A DNA stretch of 32,431 nucleotides from NCBI RefSeq assembly GCF_000376565.1, contig NZ_BARG01000118.1:1-32431 (forward strand), read 5' to 3'. A model generated the notes under the pieces. That model was not told the origin of the DNA and did not search any database. It was given only the letters and a program-made list of their open reading frames with translations. The position numbers and the translations under genes are program-made. The DNA comes from Streptomyces hokutonensis. GTDB lineage: Bacteria > Actinomycetota > Actinomycetes > Streptomycetales > Streptomycetaceae. Position 1 is the stretch's first letter. Each line of letters begins with the position of its first letter. Positions 15,823 through 23,914 of this stretch are shown piece by piece.

Positions 15823-15848
15823 ACCCGTGCCCCGCGTGTGTCGCCCCG

Positions 15849-17027
15849 TCAGCCCGCGACGATGCCCTCCCCGCCGACTGCGCCCGGCACCACGACCGAG
15901 CCGATCTCGGTGAGCGACCCGTTCTTGCCGACCCGGAACTCGTCCACGATGCCCTTGATCCCGGTCTGGACGTACAGGTACCGGCCGTCCGAGGAGGCCG
16001 CCGCGTCCACCGTGCCGGCGTCGGTGGCCGTGTTGCCCAGCGCGGTCAACTTGCCCTGGGCGCCCACCCGGTAGCCGGACAGTGTGCCGCTGGCCGCGTT
16101 GGAGGCGTACACGTAACCTCCGGCGGTGACCGCCCAGCAGGTGGCGGTCTGACCGGTCGCAACGGTGCCCTTCGCGGTCAGTCCGCCGTCATGGGCCACG
16201 GCGAAGGTGCCCACCGAGTTCGTCCCGGCCTCCGTCACATGGATCCGTCCGGCGGAGTCGAAGTCGAAGCCGAACGGCACGGCCCCCGGGAGCGAGGTCA
16301 CCACGGGCCGCTCGGACGGACCGCCGTACCGGCCGACCGGGAAGACGTCGATGCTCTGCCCGGCGGCCTTGGTGGTGACCACGAGCTTCGAGCCGTCGGG
16401 CGTGAAGGAGATCTGTCCCACGGCCGAAGCGGTTGCGGCCAGGCCGAGTTCGCGGTGCCAGGACGGGACCTCGACCAGCCGCTCACCGGTCCGCACGAAG
16501 CCCTGTATCGAACCGCCGCCGAGCGCGTTGGCGACGTAGACCCGGTCGCCGTGGAAGGTGACGCCGACCGGGAACTGCCCGCCGCTGGAGATCTCCTGGA
16601 CACGGCGCAGCTGGGTGCCGTGCACGGCGAAGACGGTCACGGTGTCGCTGCCCGCGTTGACGGCGTAGAGCAGCTGGTGGTGCCGGTCGTAGGCGAGCGA
16701 CCCCTGCGAGGCCAGGTGGTCGGCGACGGTGCCGGCCAGGACTCCGCCCTTGCCCCCGGTGCGGTAGACGCCCTTCTGCCCGAGGGTGCCGTCGGCGGCA
16801 CGCTCGTAGGCGACCACGGAGTTGGCGGTCGTGTCGTCGGTCTGGACGAAGACGGTCGAACTGCCGTGGTGGGCGCGGGAGTCGGAGCCGCGGTGCGCGT
16901 CGGCGGCGCTGGCGGCGGGGGCGGCGAAGAGGGCCGCGGCGGCGAGCGCGACGGCGCCCGTACCCGCCGTGCGGGCGATTCTGACGGCGCGGGAGCTGCG
17001 GGAGGCGCGGGCCTTGGCGAGAGCCAT
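15849..17027 (-). CDS. Secreted beta-propeller protein (lactonase-like)
   Basis: ATG 17027 is preferred over the ATG at 17054 because GAGGAG lies about 9 bp upstream of it. The 392-residue product has a long signal peptide (basic KARASRSSRAVRIAR, hydrophobic GAVALAAAALFAAPAASA, cleavage near 42). The rest shows repeated blade signatures: TTANSVVAYERAADGTLG, HQLLYAVNAGSDTVTVFAV, DRVYVANALGGGSIQGF, GSKLVVTTKAAGQSIDVF, GYVYASNAASGTLSGYRV, GRYLYVQTGIKGIVDEF. This resembles the seven-bladed 6-phosphogluconolactonase fold, but extracellular Streptomyces members have no shown activity. Upstream (about 17042-17097) there are several GCGGAA/CCGGAA repeats. The gene is convergent with the AraC-type regulator. 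Confidence 0.8.
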   Translation of the reverse strand: MALAKARASRSSRAVRIARTAGTGAVALAAAALFAAPAASAADAHRGSDSRAHHGSSTVFVQTDDTTANSVVAYERAADGTLGQKGVYRTGGKGGVLAGTVADHLASQGSLAYDRHHQLLYAVNAGSDTVTVFAVHGTQLRRVQEISSGGQFPVGVTFHGDRVYVANALGGGSIQGFVRTGERLVEVPSWHRELGLAATASAVGQISFTPDGSKLVVTTKAAGQSIDVFPVGRYGGPSERPVVTSLPGAVPFGFDFDSAGRIHVTEAGTNSVGTFAVAHDGGLTAKGTVATGQTATCWAVTAGGYVYASNAASGTLSGYRVGAQGKLTALGNTATDAGTVDAAASSDGRYLYVQTGIKGIVDEFRVGKNGSLTEIGSVVVPGAVGGEGIVAG

Positions 17028-17301
17028 GTGTGGGTACTCCTCTTGCGGAAACATGCGGAAGCTTGCGGAAACCGGAAACCGGAAGCACGGAACGCGGGAT
17101 CAGGAGCCGGCGGAGCGACTCGCGCTCACTGCCGGACGGCTGCAACGCTAGCCCGCGAGCGCGGTACATAAGCGGGCAAAAGTCACGCCCGGGCCCGACG
17201 TCCGAGCTTCGTAAGAATCACCGCCAACTCCGCTCGGAGGCACCTGACTTCGCCGGCTCCGCTTCGCGAACGCCGCCAACTCCCCCTCGCGACGCGCGAC
17301 T

Positions 17302-18612
17302 TCAGGGACCGAGCGGTCTGGCCCGGTCCCCGCCGTCGGCCACCGTCCCGCCGCCGGCACCCCCATCCGCCACGGCGACTTCAGCACCCTCCGACGCCCG
17401 GCCCACCCGGTCCGCCCCCGCTCCCCGGCCCGCGCTCCGCGCCTCGCCCCACCACCCGGTCACCGTCAGCAGCCCGGTGAGGCCCACGCCCGCCAGGATC
17501 GCCGTCGACGGCACCGTCACCTTGAGGAGCGCCCCGGCCAGCGACCCCGTCGCCGCGTAACCCGCGCCCGCCGCCCCGTACATGACCGAGTAACCGGCGG
17601 CCAGGGCGCCGGGCGGCAGCACCTCGCGCAGGGAAAGGTTGCGGGTGATCATCGCGCCCGACTGGAGTGTGCCGCCCACGACGAGGGCGACCGCGATCCC
17701 GGGCGTGCTGGGTATCAGCGCGGCGAGCGTCACGCAGGCCGAGGTCCCGGCCATCAGCACCAGGCTGCGGGTGCGCAGCAGCCCCGGCCAGCCGCGCAGG
17801 CCGTAGAGGAAGGCGCCGAGGCCGCCGCCCACCGCCATCCCGGCCAGCAGCGGACCGGACCAGCCGACACCGATGCCGCGCTGTTCGAGCAGGGCGGGCA
17901 GGACGAGTTCGGACAGTCCGAGCAGGGTCATGCTGGCCGCGCCGGTGACATAGACCGGCCAGGCACCGACCAGCACCCGGAGCAGCGGAGCACCGGTCCC
18001 GCCCGTCCCGCCCGTCTCGTCCTTGGTGTCCGTGCCGCCCGCGCCCCACCCCGCCGGGAGCAGCCACAGTCCCCCGACCGAGGACGCCATCAGACCGGCC
18101 GCGAGCAGCAGCGGAACGCGGGGCGCGACGCCGAGCGCCAGTCCGGCCACGGCGGCCGGGGAGAGCGCCCAGACCCCGGCCGTGAGTATCGACTCGACGG
18201 ACAGTGCCTGCGCCACGGACCGCTCCGGCACCAGGGAGCTGAGCAGGGTGCGCAGCGCACCGGTCGCGGCGGACGGGGCGGCCCCGGCGAGACACGCGAA
18301 CCCGGCGAGGACGACGGGATGCGCGCCCGGAAACATCCCGAGCCCCAGGAAACCCGCCGCGCCGAGCCCGAGCCCGACCGCCAGTTGCCCCCGCGCCCGC
18401 TCGGGCCGCAGCCGCATCCCGAGCACCGGGGCGGCGACGATCTCCCCGAGGACGTACGCCGCCGCGATGATCGCGCCCAGCGAGTAGCCCCCGGGCCGCT
18501 CGCGCACCAGGAAGACCAGGGCGAGCGGGGCCATGGCCACGGGCATACGGGCGCCGACGGCGGTGCAGGCCCAGGTCAGGACCTGTCGGGAGACAACGTC
18601 GCGGTAGGTCAT
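17302..18612 (-). CDS. MFS-type membrane transporter
   Basis: The 436-residue protein has hydrophobic spans throughout (APLALVFLV, GAIIAAAYVLGEIVAAPVLG, VLAGFACLAGAAPSAATGAL, VPLLLAAGLMASSVGGLWLL, VALVVGGTLQSGAMI and others), consistent with 10-12 spans, and a Gly/Thr-rich central loop near residues 190-210 (TDTKDETGGTGGTG). The loop after span 2 (GMRLRPERARGQ) is a degenerate MFS motif A. The C-terminal 45 residues are Gly/Ala/Asp-rich and probably cytoplasmic. ATG 18612 has no ribosome-binding site and may be leaderless. The substrate is unknown. It follows the alcohol dehydrogenase gene by 101 bp, with a hairpin (arms CGACGGT and ACCGTCG, about 18696-18713) between them. The region 17172-17301 holds no gene. 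Confidence 0.82.
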   Translation of the reverse strand: MTYRDVVSRQVLTWACTAVGARMPVAMAPLALVFLVRERPGGYSLGAIIAAAYVLGEIVAAPVLGMRLRPERARGQLAVGLGLGAAGFLGLGMFPGAHPVVLAGFACLAGAAPSAATGALRTLLSSLVPERSVAQALSVESILTAGVWALSPAAVAGLALGVAPRVPLLLAAGLMASSVGGLWLLPAGWGAGGTDTKDETGGTGGTGAPLLRVLVGAWPVYVTGAASMTLLGLSELVLPALLEQRGIGVGWSGPLLAGMAVGGGLGAFLYGLRGWPGLLRTRSLVLMAGTSACVTLAALIPSTPGIAVALVVGGTLQSGAMITRNLSLREVLPPGALAAGYSVMYGAAGAGYAATGSLAGALLKVTVPSTAILAGVGLTGLLTVTGWWGEARSAGRGAGADRVGRASEGAEVAVADGGAGGGTVADGGDRARPLGP

Positions 18613-18664
18613 GCCAGCACGCTACGGGCCGCCACCGACAGCGCCCCACGGGATTTTCCCCACC

Positions 18665-18673
18665 TGTGGACAA
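18665..18673 (-). promoter_or_regulatory. DnaA box
   Basis: On the minus strand the sequence is TTGTCCACA, the preferred Streptomyces DnaA box. It lies 53 bp upstream of the MFS start codon, where bound DnaA could affect transcription. A single box also occurs by chance at low frequency. Confidence 0.45.
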
Positions 18674-18713
18674 CTCCCGTCATGCCACCGTCAGGCGACG
18701 GTCCGTACCGTCG

Positions 18714-19763
18714 TCAGAATGTCAGAACCCCCCGCGCGACCCGCCCCGCCTCCAGGTCCCCCACCGCCTTCTCGAAGTCCTCCACCGGATACGTCCTGGT
18801 GACCAACTCGTCCAGCAGCAGCCGCCCTTGGCGGTAGAGCTCGGTGTACAGCGGGATGTCCCGCTGGGGTCGTGACGATCCGTACCGGCAGCCGAGGATC
18901 GACTTGTCCAGGAACATCGACGAGACGAGGAAGGACGCCTCCGCCGTCGCCGGTGCCGTGCCGAGCAGGATCGCCTGGCCGTGGCGGTCGAGGAGGTCGA
19001 CGGCCTGCCGGACCAGTTCGACCCGCCCGACGCACTCGAAGACGTGGTCCGCCCCCGTGGGCAGCAGGTCCCGCACCCCTTCCGTGGACTTCAGGAAGTC
19101 GGTCGCGCCGAACTTCCGCGCCGTCTCCTCCTTCGCCGGGTTCGCGTCGACCGCGACGATCCGCGACGCCCCCGCGATCCGGGCCCCTTGAATGACATTG
19201 AGCCCGATCCCCCCGGTCCCGATGACGACGACACTCTCCCCCCGGTCGACCCGCGCCCGGTTCAGCACGGCGCCGACCCCCGTCAGCACCCCGCACCCGA
19301 TGAGCGCGGCGGACGGCATCGGAATGTCCTTGGGTATCCGCACGGCCTGCACGGCCTTCACCACGGTCCGTTCGGCGAAGGCGGAGTTGGAGGCGAACTG
19401 GTAGACCGGCTGCCCGCCCCGCGTGAACGGCTTCCCCGGCCGCCCGATGGCCTGCCGGCACATGGTCGGCCGCCCCCGGTCGCACTCGGCGCAGGTACCG
19501 CAGTTGGCGAGCGTGGACAGGGCCACATGATCTCCGGGCGCCACGTGGGTGACGCCCACACCCACGGCCTCCACCACCCCCGCCCCCTCATGCCCCAGCA
19601 CCACAGGAACGGGAAATGGGATGGTCCCGTCCACCACGGACAGATCGCTGTGACACAACCCGGCCGCAGAAATGGCGACGAGCACCTCCCCCGCCCCCGG
19701 CTCCCGCACCTCCAAGTCATCCACGACCTGGATCTGCTTGCCGTCGAAGACCACACCGCGCAT
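18714..19763 (-). CDS. Zinc-dependent alcohol dehydrogenase (MDR superfamily)
   Basis: The ATG at 19763 shares one base with the stop of the acyl-CoA dehydrogenase gene (TGATG), so this is the third gene of the SDR-led operon. The 349-residue protein has catalytic zinc ligands Cys37 and the GHE motif with His58 and Glu59, and structural zinc cysteines 88, 91, 94 and 102 (NCGTCAECDRGRPTMC). The Rossmann motif GTGGIG is at 182-187, with an acidic residue for NAD after the next strand (VAVDAN). It should oxidise an alcohol to aldehyde or ketone with NAD. The segment TRGGQPVYQF resembles class III and mycothiol-dependent relatives, but the substrate is uncertain. In this setting it probably handles a pathway intermediate. 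Confidence 0.88.
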   Translation of the reverse strand: MRGVVFDGKQIQVVDDLEVREPGAGEVLVAISAAGLCHSDLSVVDGTIPFPVPVVLGHEGAGVVEAVGVGVTHVAPGDHVALSTLANCGTCAECDRGRPTMCRQAIGRPGKPFTRGGQPVYQFASNSAFAERTVVKAVQAVRIPKDIPMPSAALIGCGVLTGVGAVLNRARVDRGESVVVIGTGGIGLNVIQGARIAGASRIVAVDANPAKEETARKFGATDFLKSTEGVRDLLPTGADHVFECVGRVELVRQAVDLLDRHGQAILLGTAPATAEASFLVSSMFLDKSILGCRYGSSRPQRDIPLYTELYRQGRLLLDELVTRTYPVEDFEKAVGDLEAGRVARGVLTF

Positions 19764-20911
19764 CAGACGACCCCCTTGGGTTCCCTGGGCAGACCGAGCA
19801 CCCGCTCGGCGATGATCGTGCGCTGAACCTGGTCCGAGCCGCCGTAGATGGTGTCGGCCCGCGAGAAGAGGAACAGGTGCTGAAGCGGATCGAGTTCGTA
19901 CGACAGCGACGGCGACCAGTCCACCGGCCCCACCGCCGCCGCGGCCCCCCGCACCGCCATCGCCAGCTCCCCGAGCCGCTGGTGCCACCCGCCCCACAAC
20001 AGCTTGGCCACACTGGGCGCCCCGGCGTCCCCGGCCCGCCCGAGCGTTCGCAATGCGTTCCACCGCATGGTCCGCAACTCGGCCCACTGCCGCACGAGTC
20101 GATCACGTAGGACGGGATCGAGCACAGCCCCGGAAGCGACAGCAGCCTCCACAACCCGCCCCAACTCCCGCGCGAACCCGACCTGTTGGGCAAGGGTCGA
20201 CACCCCCCGCTCGAACCCGAGCAGACTCATGGCAACGTTCCAACCACCCCCCTCACCCCCCACAAGATGCTCGCCCCGCGCCAACGCCCCGTCGAAGAAC
20301 ACCTCGTTGAACTCGCTCGTCCCGGTCAACTGCCGTATCGGCCGCACCTCGACACGCCCCGGCTGATCCATCGGCACCAGCAGAAAACTCAACCCGTGAT
20401 GCCGCCGCGACCCCACCTCGGTCCGCGCCAGCACAAAACACCAGTCGGCCTCATGCGCGAGAGAGGTCCAGATCTTCTGCCCACTGATCCGATACCCGTC
20501 CGCCTCCCTTACGGCAACGGTCCGCACCCCGGCCAGATCGGACCCCGCCCCCGGCTCGCTGTACCCCTGACACCACAACTCGTCCCCCGCGGCAATGGCA
20601 GGCAGGAACCGGGACTTCTGCGCGTCGGTGCCGTGCGCGATGAGAGTGGGGGCGAGCAGGTTCTCCCCGATGTGCCCGGAACGCGGAGGAGCGGAAGACC
20701 GGGCATATTCCTCGGCCCAGGCGACCTGCTGAGTGAGCGTGGCACTGCGATTCCCGTACCCGGATTCAGGCCAACCCAGCCCGATCCACCCGCTCTTGCC
20801 GAGCGTGCGTTCCCAAGCCCGCCGATCCTGACCGGAATCGGCATGCTCAAGGAGCCAGCCCCGAGCCTCGGCCCGAAACCCTTCATCCGCGTCAATGAAT
20901 CCAAAATCCAC
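19763..20911 (-). CDS. Acyl-CoA dehydrogenase (FadE-type)
   Basis: The 382-residue flavoenzyme has the family signatures WCQGYSEPGAGSDLAGVRTVA (113-133) and GQKIWTSLAHEADW (FAD-contacting), the C-terminal RADTIYGGSDQVQRTIIAERVLGLPRE, and FERG with Glu234. The medium-chain-type catalytic glutamate (YEGT) is replaced by glycine (YGGS), so the base is expected to be Glu234, in the isovaleryl-CoA dehydrogenase position (family knowledge). Actinobacterial members of this type often work as heterotetramers with a second, smaller subunit. It introduces the first double bond in acyl-CoA breakdown. It lies between the SDR gene (108 bp upstream, gap holding a repeat) and the alcohol dehydrogenase gene (TGATG overlap). 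Confidence 0.9.
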   Translation of the reverse strand: MDFGFIDADEGFRAEARGWLLEHADSGQDRRAWERTLGKSGWIGLGWPESGYGNRSATLTQQVAWAEEYARSSAPPRSGHIGENLLAPTLIAHGTDAQKSRFLPAIAAGDELWCQGYSEPGAGSDLAGVRTVAVREADGYRISGQKIWTSLAHEADWCFVLARTEVGSRRHHGLSFLLVPMDQPGRVEVRPIRQLTGTSEFNEVFFDGALARGEHLVGGEGGGWNVAMSLLGFERGVSTLAQQVGFARELGRVVEAAVASGAVLDPVLRDRLVRQWAELRTMRWNALRTLGRAGDAGAPSVAKLLWGGWHQRLGELAMAVRGAAAAVGPVDWSPSLSYELDPLQHLFLFSRADTIYGGSDQVQRTIIAERVLGLPREPKGVV

Positions 20912-20950
20912 AGGGCTCCCCTATCAACGCCGTCGAGTCCACTCACCCAA

Positions 20951-20996
20951 GGGGCGCGGGGAACTGCGCGACCAGCCACAACGCACCCGCACCCGC
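20951..20996 (+). repeat. Streptomyces interspersed repeat, copy A
   Basis: It begins GGGGCGCGGGGAACTGCGCG and continues ACCAGCC...ACGCACCCGCACCCGCCC. The copies at 25087-25132 and 32341-32388 match it closely. It sits in the gap between the SDR and acyl-CoA dehydrogenase genes. This element is abundant between genes in Streptomyces, which I know from experience rather than from this window. Confidence 0.85.
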
Positions 20997-21019
20997 CCAA
21001 CAACCCAACACCCCACGAG

Positions 21020-21934
21020 CTATTGGGCGTTAGGCCGGTTCCCCTCCCGCGCAGCCCTCTCCATCTCCTGCAACCGCCCAAGCATCGGCATCGGATCCAC
21101 CCCCACAGACCCCGGCAAAAACTCCGCGATCTTCTCAACCGTCCAACCGCCGGAGGCATACGCCGACCGCAACTCCCGAGGCTGCGCCCACACCGCGATC
21201 TTGGGCCCCGCAACGGTATAAACCTGCCCGGTGATCCCCACCTCCCGAGCAGCATCCGACAGCAAATACACCACCAACGCGGCAACATCCTCCGGCGACC
21301 CGATCTCCGCCAACTCCATAGGAACGTTCGCCGACATCCGCGTACGAGCAACAGGCGCCACCGCATTGGCGGTCACCCCGTACTTGTTCAGGCCCAGCGC
21401 AGCGCTCCGCACCAGCGAGATGATCCCGCCCTTCGCCGCGCTGTAATTGGCCTGCGAAACAGACCCTTGATGATTCCCACTGGTGAACCCGATCAACGTC
21501 CCACTCCGCTGCTTCCGCATGACGGCCGAGGCCGCCCGGAAGACAGTGAACGTCCCCTTCAAATGCGTGGCGAGAACGGGATCCCACTCCTCCTCGGACA
21601 TGTTGAAGAGCATCCGCTCCCGCAGAATCCCGGCAACACACACCACACCGTCGAGGCGCCCGTACGAAGAGAGCGCGACGTCGACAACCCGCTGCCCACC
21701 CGCCATCGTAGAAATGTCGTCGGCGACGGCGACGGCCTCACCCCCCGCCGCCTCGATCTCCTTGACGACCCCCTCGGCGATCTCGCTCGTCGGCGACGCG
21801 CCGTCCATCGAGACGCCGTAGTCGTTGACGACGACCCGCGCACCCTCGGCGGCGGCCGCGAGCGCGACGGCCCGCCCGATGCCCCGGCCCGCGCCCGTGA
21901 CGGCGACGACCTTGCCTGCCAAGAAGTTCCCCAT
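21020..21934 (-). CDS. Short-chain dehydrogenase (3-hydroxyacyl-CoA dehydrogenase-like)
   Basis: The 304-residue protein has the cofactor motif TGAGRGIG (13-20), with NDYG at 37-40 suggesting NAD preference, the active-site Ser152 and the catalytic YxxxK at Tyr164 and Lys168. It is longer than a classical SDR because of a C-terminal extension beginning about 255 (YASGGWTVEKIAEFLPG...GRLQEMERAAREG). The N-terminal half resembles the dehydrogenase domain of peroxisomal multifunctional enzyme type 2. The predicted role is NAD-dependent oxidation of a hydroxyacyl-CoA intermediate. GGGAGGGG just upstream of ATG 21934 is a strong ribosome-binding site. It leads an operon with the acyl-CoA dehydrogenase and alcohol dehydrogenase and is divergent from the cyclase-family gene, with the operator between. 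Confidence 0.9.
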   Translation of the reverse strand: MGNFLAGKVVAVTGAGRGIGRAVALAAAAEGARVVVNDYGVSMDGASPTSEIAEGVVKEIEAAGGEAVAVADDISTMAGGQRVVDVALSSYGRLDGVVCVAGILRERMLFNMSEEEWDPVLATHLKGTFTVFRAASAVMRKQRSGTLIGFTSGNHQGSVSQANYSAAKGGIISLVRSAALGLNKYGVTANAVAPVARTRMSANVPMELAEIGSPEDVAALVVYLLSDAAREVGITGQVYTVAGPKIAVWAQPRELRSAYASGGWTVEKIAEFLPGSVGVDPMPMLGRLQEMERAAREGNRPNAQ

Positions 21935-21955
21935 GTCCGGCCCCTCCCGCAGTTT

Positions 21956-21970
21956 CTGACGGTCCGTTAG
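21956..21970. promoter_or_regulatory. Operator CTGAC-N5-GTTAG, copy 5 (SDR/cyclase)
   Basis: CTGAC-ggtcc-GTTAG has one mismatch in the right arm and the T...A flanks seen in the best copies. It lies 22 bp before the SDR start codon and 60 bp before the cyclase start codon, placing it to control both genes. Confidence 0.65.
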
Positions 21971-21983
21971 ATTCGACTCAGAT

Positions 21984-21998
21984 TCTACGACCCGTCAG
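21984..21998. promoter_or_regulatory. Decayed operator half-site, copy 6 (SDR/cyclase)
   Basis: The right half, gaccc-GTCAG followed by AT, is identical to the copy at 27561-27575, but the left arm is TCTAC instead of CTGAT. The distance from copy 5 is 28 bp centre to centre, like other pairs in the window. It is a weak or decayed site. Confidence 0.4.
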
Positions 21999-22029
21999 AT
22001 GCCTGAGGACAAGCCCCGGGGAGGCCCCG

Positions 22030-22986
22030 ATGTCACTGCCGACGTCACCACCGTCACCGCCGTCACTGGGTCCGGAGTTCCACGCCATCGCCAAGCGCGT
22101 GAACAACTGGGGCCGTTGGGGACCGGACGACGAGATCGGCACGCTGAACCTGATCACCGACGAGGTGGTCCGCGAGGCGGCCGCCGAGATCCGGACCGGC
22201 CGCCGCATCCCGCTCGCGCTCCCCCTCCGGGCCGACGGCGTCCAGACGGGGATGATCCCGGGCCGGGTCAATCCGCTGCACGCGATGGTGCAGATCAACC
22301 AGGAGCTCTTCGGCCCGGGGACGGTGGCGTGCAGCGACGACGCGGTGACGATGGGGCTGCAGGCGGGCACGCACTGGGACGCGCTGACCCATGTCTCGCA
22401 CTCGGGGAAGCTCTACAACGGCCGCCCGGCCGGCACCGTGACGCCGCACGGGGGCGCCGAGTTCAGCGGTATCGACAAGGCGCGGCACATCGTCTCGCGC
22501 GGGGTCCTGCTGGACGTGGCACGCGCGCACGGCGTCGACCGTCTGGAAGGCGGTCACGCGGTGACCCCGGAGGACCTGGAGGCCGCCGAGCAACTCGCCG
22601 GCACCCAGGTCCGCGCGGGCGACATAGTGCTCGTACGGACCGGGCAGGTGCAGGTGTACCTGTCCGGCGACAAGCACGGGTACGGCTATCCCTCGCCCGG
22701 TCTCTCGATCCGTACGCCGGAGTGGTTCCACGCGCGGGATGTCGCGGCGGTCGCCAACGACACCCTGACCTTCGAGATATTTCCGCCGGAGATCGAGGAC
22801 TTGTGGCTGCCGGTGCACGCCCTCGACCTGGTCGAGATGGGGATGCTCCAGGGGCAGAACTGGAATCTCGAAGAGTTGTCCACAGCTTGTGGACAAGAGA
22901 ACCGCTTCACGTTCTTCCTGTCGGCGATGCCCGAACCTTTCGTGGGCGCCACGGGAACCCCGGTGGCCCCCATCGCCATCCTCTAG
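22030..22986 (+). CDS. Cyclase-family hydrolase (kynurenine-formamidase-like fold)
   Basis: The ATG at 22030 follows GGGGAGG. The 318-residue protein has the cyclase-family metal motif as QAGTHWDALTH: His115, Asp117 and His121 are present, while the first histidine of HxGTHxDxxxH is Gln111. The N-terminal segment NNWGRWGPDDEIGTLNLIT (25-43) is typical of the longer actinobacterial members. Further conserved residues lie in GDIVLVRTGQ (206-215) and FEIFPPEIEDLWLPVHALDL (about 250-269). Family enzymes hydrolyse amide, ester or lactone bonds using a divalent metal; the substrate here is unknown. It is divergent from the SDR operon with the shared operator between, so it likely works in the same pathway. 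Its 3' part contains a DnaA-box palindrome. Confidence 0.85.
   Translation: MSLPTSPPSPPSLGPEFHAIAKRVNNWGRWGPDDEIGTLNLITDEVVREAAAEIRTGRRIPLALPLRADGVQTGMIPGRVNPLHAMVQINQELFGPGTVACSDDAVTMGLQAGTHWDALTHVSHSGKLYNGRPAGTVTPHGGAEFSGIDKARHIVSRGVLLDVARAHGVDRLEGGHAVTPEDLEAAEQLAGTQVRAGDIVLVRTGQVQVYLSGDKHGYGYPSPGLSIRTPEWFHARDVAAVANDTLTFEIFPPEIEDLWLPVHALDLVEMGMLQGQNWNLEELSTACGQENRFTFFLSAMPEPFVGATGTPVAPIAIL
22876..22896. promoter_or_regulatory. Inverted pair of DnaA boxes inside the cyclase gene
   Basis: TTGTCCACA (22876-22884) and TGTGGACAA (22888-22896) form a perfect inverted pair around GCT. Each arm equals the preferred Streptomyces DnaA box. The pair is inside coding sequence and reads EELSTACGQEN in protein. 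Whether DnaA binds here is unknown. Confidence 0.45.
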
Positions 22987-22989
22987 GGC

Positions 22990-23015
22990 AGTCCGGTTTT
23001 GACGAGGGCCGGACT
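22990..23015 (+). terminator. Hairpin after the cyclase gene
   Basis: AGTCCGG and CCGGACT form a 7-bp stem around a 12-nt loop, 4 bp after the cyclase stop. It is a fair terminator candidate; it has no T-tract beyond TTAC. Confidence 0.5.
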
Positions 23016-23019
23016 TACG

Positions 23020-23079
23020 GTCGGATGGCGGCGCGCTGCTGCCCGCCCCGAGCACGGCACCGCGCTGCCGCCATCCGAC
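23020..23079. other. Long inverted repeat between convergent genes; part of a gene-free 341-bp stretch
   Basis: GTCGGATGGCGGC (23020-23032) and GCCGCCATCCGAC (23067-23079) pair perfectly over 13 bp with a 34-nt loop. The rest of 22987-23327 has no supportable gene. The stem could terminate transcription from either side, or end a short minus-strand transcript beginning near 23194. Confidence 0.6.
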
Positions 23080-23202
23080 TCCGGCGCACCCGTCCCGGCC
23101 CCCGGCCCCGAGGGAACCCACGCCGAACACGACCCACACTCGCCGAGGGCCCCCGTCACCGAAGCCCTCGTCGTCCCCTCGCGGCGAATCGCTGCCCACA
23201 AG

Positions 23203-23220
23203 CGTGACCAAACGGTCACG
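23203..23220. promoter_or_regulatory. Operator-like palindrome in a possible minus-strand promoter
   Basis: CGTGACC-aaac-GGTCACG has 7-bp perfect arms. On the minus strand it lies within the 17-bp spacer between TTGACG (23224-23229) and a weak -10 CACGCT (23201-23206). No gene starts downstream of it. The function is unknown. Confidence 0.4.
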
Positions 23221-23327
23221 TCGCGTCAACGCCCATCCGGGGATTTATTCCTTAAGCACCATTTTGCCGCAGGGCGCGCGCGGAAGCACGGCCCGGCGCA
23301 TCTCCGCCGGGCACTTGCAGACAGCAC

Positions 23328-23813
23328 CTACACGGCTTCGTACGCGAAGCCCTCGAAGCCCCCGTACGCCGTGACACCGCCCCCGAACGCGGCGGCCGCG
23401 TCCCGGGGTTGGCTGCCCCGGTCCAGCTCGCACCAGATGCGCTTGCCGGTGCCCTCGGCGCTCCAGCCCCAGCGGTCGGCGAGGCCGTCCACCAGCGCCA
23501 GTCCGCGACCGCCGGTCTCGTCACCGTCCGCGCAACGCGGCACGGGAGCCGTGCAGCTGGTGTCGGCGACCTCGAGGCGGACCGTGGCCGACTCGTCCGC
23601 CTCGTCCGGCAGGGAGAGCCGCAGCACGGCCGGACAGCCCGTGTGCACCACCGCGTTGGTGACGAGCTCGGAGACCAGCAGGATCAGCGTCTCCGCGAGC
23701 GGTTCGTCTGCTTCTATCCCGGACCCGGCGAGCCGGGAGCGCGCCCATCTCCTGGCCCGCCCCACCTCTGCGGGGTCGGGCCGGATCTCCAGCTGCACTT
23801 GAAGCACCTGCAC
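23328..23813 (-). CDS. RsbW-like histidine-kinase-type ATPase (anti-sigma family)
   Basis: The 161-residue product, starting with GTG at 23813, has the GHKL ATP-binding fold of the anti-sigma/serine-kinase family: N box SELVTNAVVHT with Glu49 and Asn53, G1 box EVADTS with Asp84, and G2 box GGRGLALVDGLADRWG (101-116). Streptomyces genomes carry many such proteins, which bind sigma factors or phosphorylate STAS antagonists on serine. The C-terminal tail (GGGVTAYGGFEGFAYEAV) is variable. No sigma factor is adjacent; the STAS protein at 29797-30186 is one possible partner but this is a guess. A long non-coding region precedes it. Confidence 0.85.
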   Translation of the reverse strand: MQVLQVQLEIRPDPAEVGRARRWARSRLAGSGIEADEPLAETLILLVSELVTNAVVHTGCPAVLRLSLPDEADESATVRLEVADTSCTAPVPRCADGDETGGRGLALVDGLADRWGWSAEGTGKRIWCELDRGSQPRDAAAAFGGGVTAYGGFEGFAYEAV

Positions 23814-23914
23814 CGCTCACACCATCCGAACCGGCGGACACATAGCCTCGCGCCTCACGAGGGCCACGATCGTAGCCATTTTCTGCATGGCCAGAACAAC
23901 GACCGGAGCCAGGG

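Noticed and set aside
18696..18713. CGACGGT...ACCGTCG as a further copy of the shared operator
   Set aside because: Arms and spacing differ from CTGAC-N5-GTCAG; it fits better as a hairpin after the alcohol dehydrogenase gene.
20186..21970. Plus-strand open frame of nearly 600 codons opposite the acyl-CoA dehydrogenase and SDR genes
   Set aside because: Pro/Arg/His-rich shadow of two clearly recognised genes.
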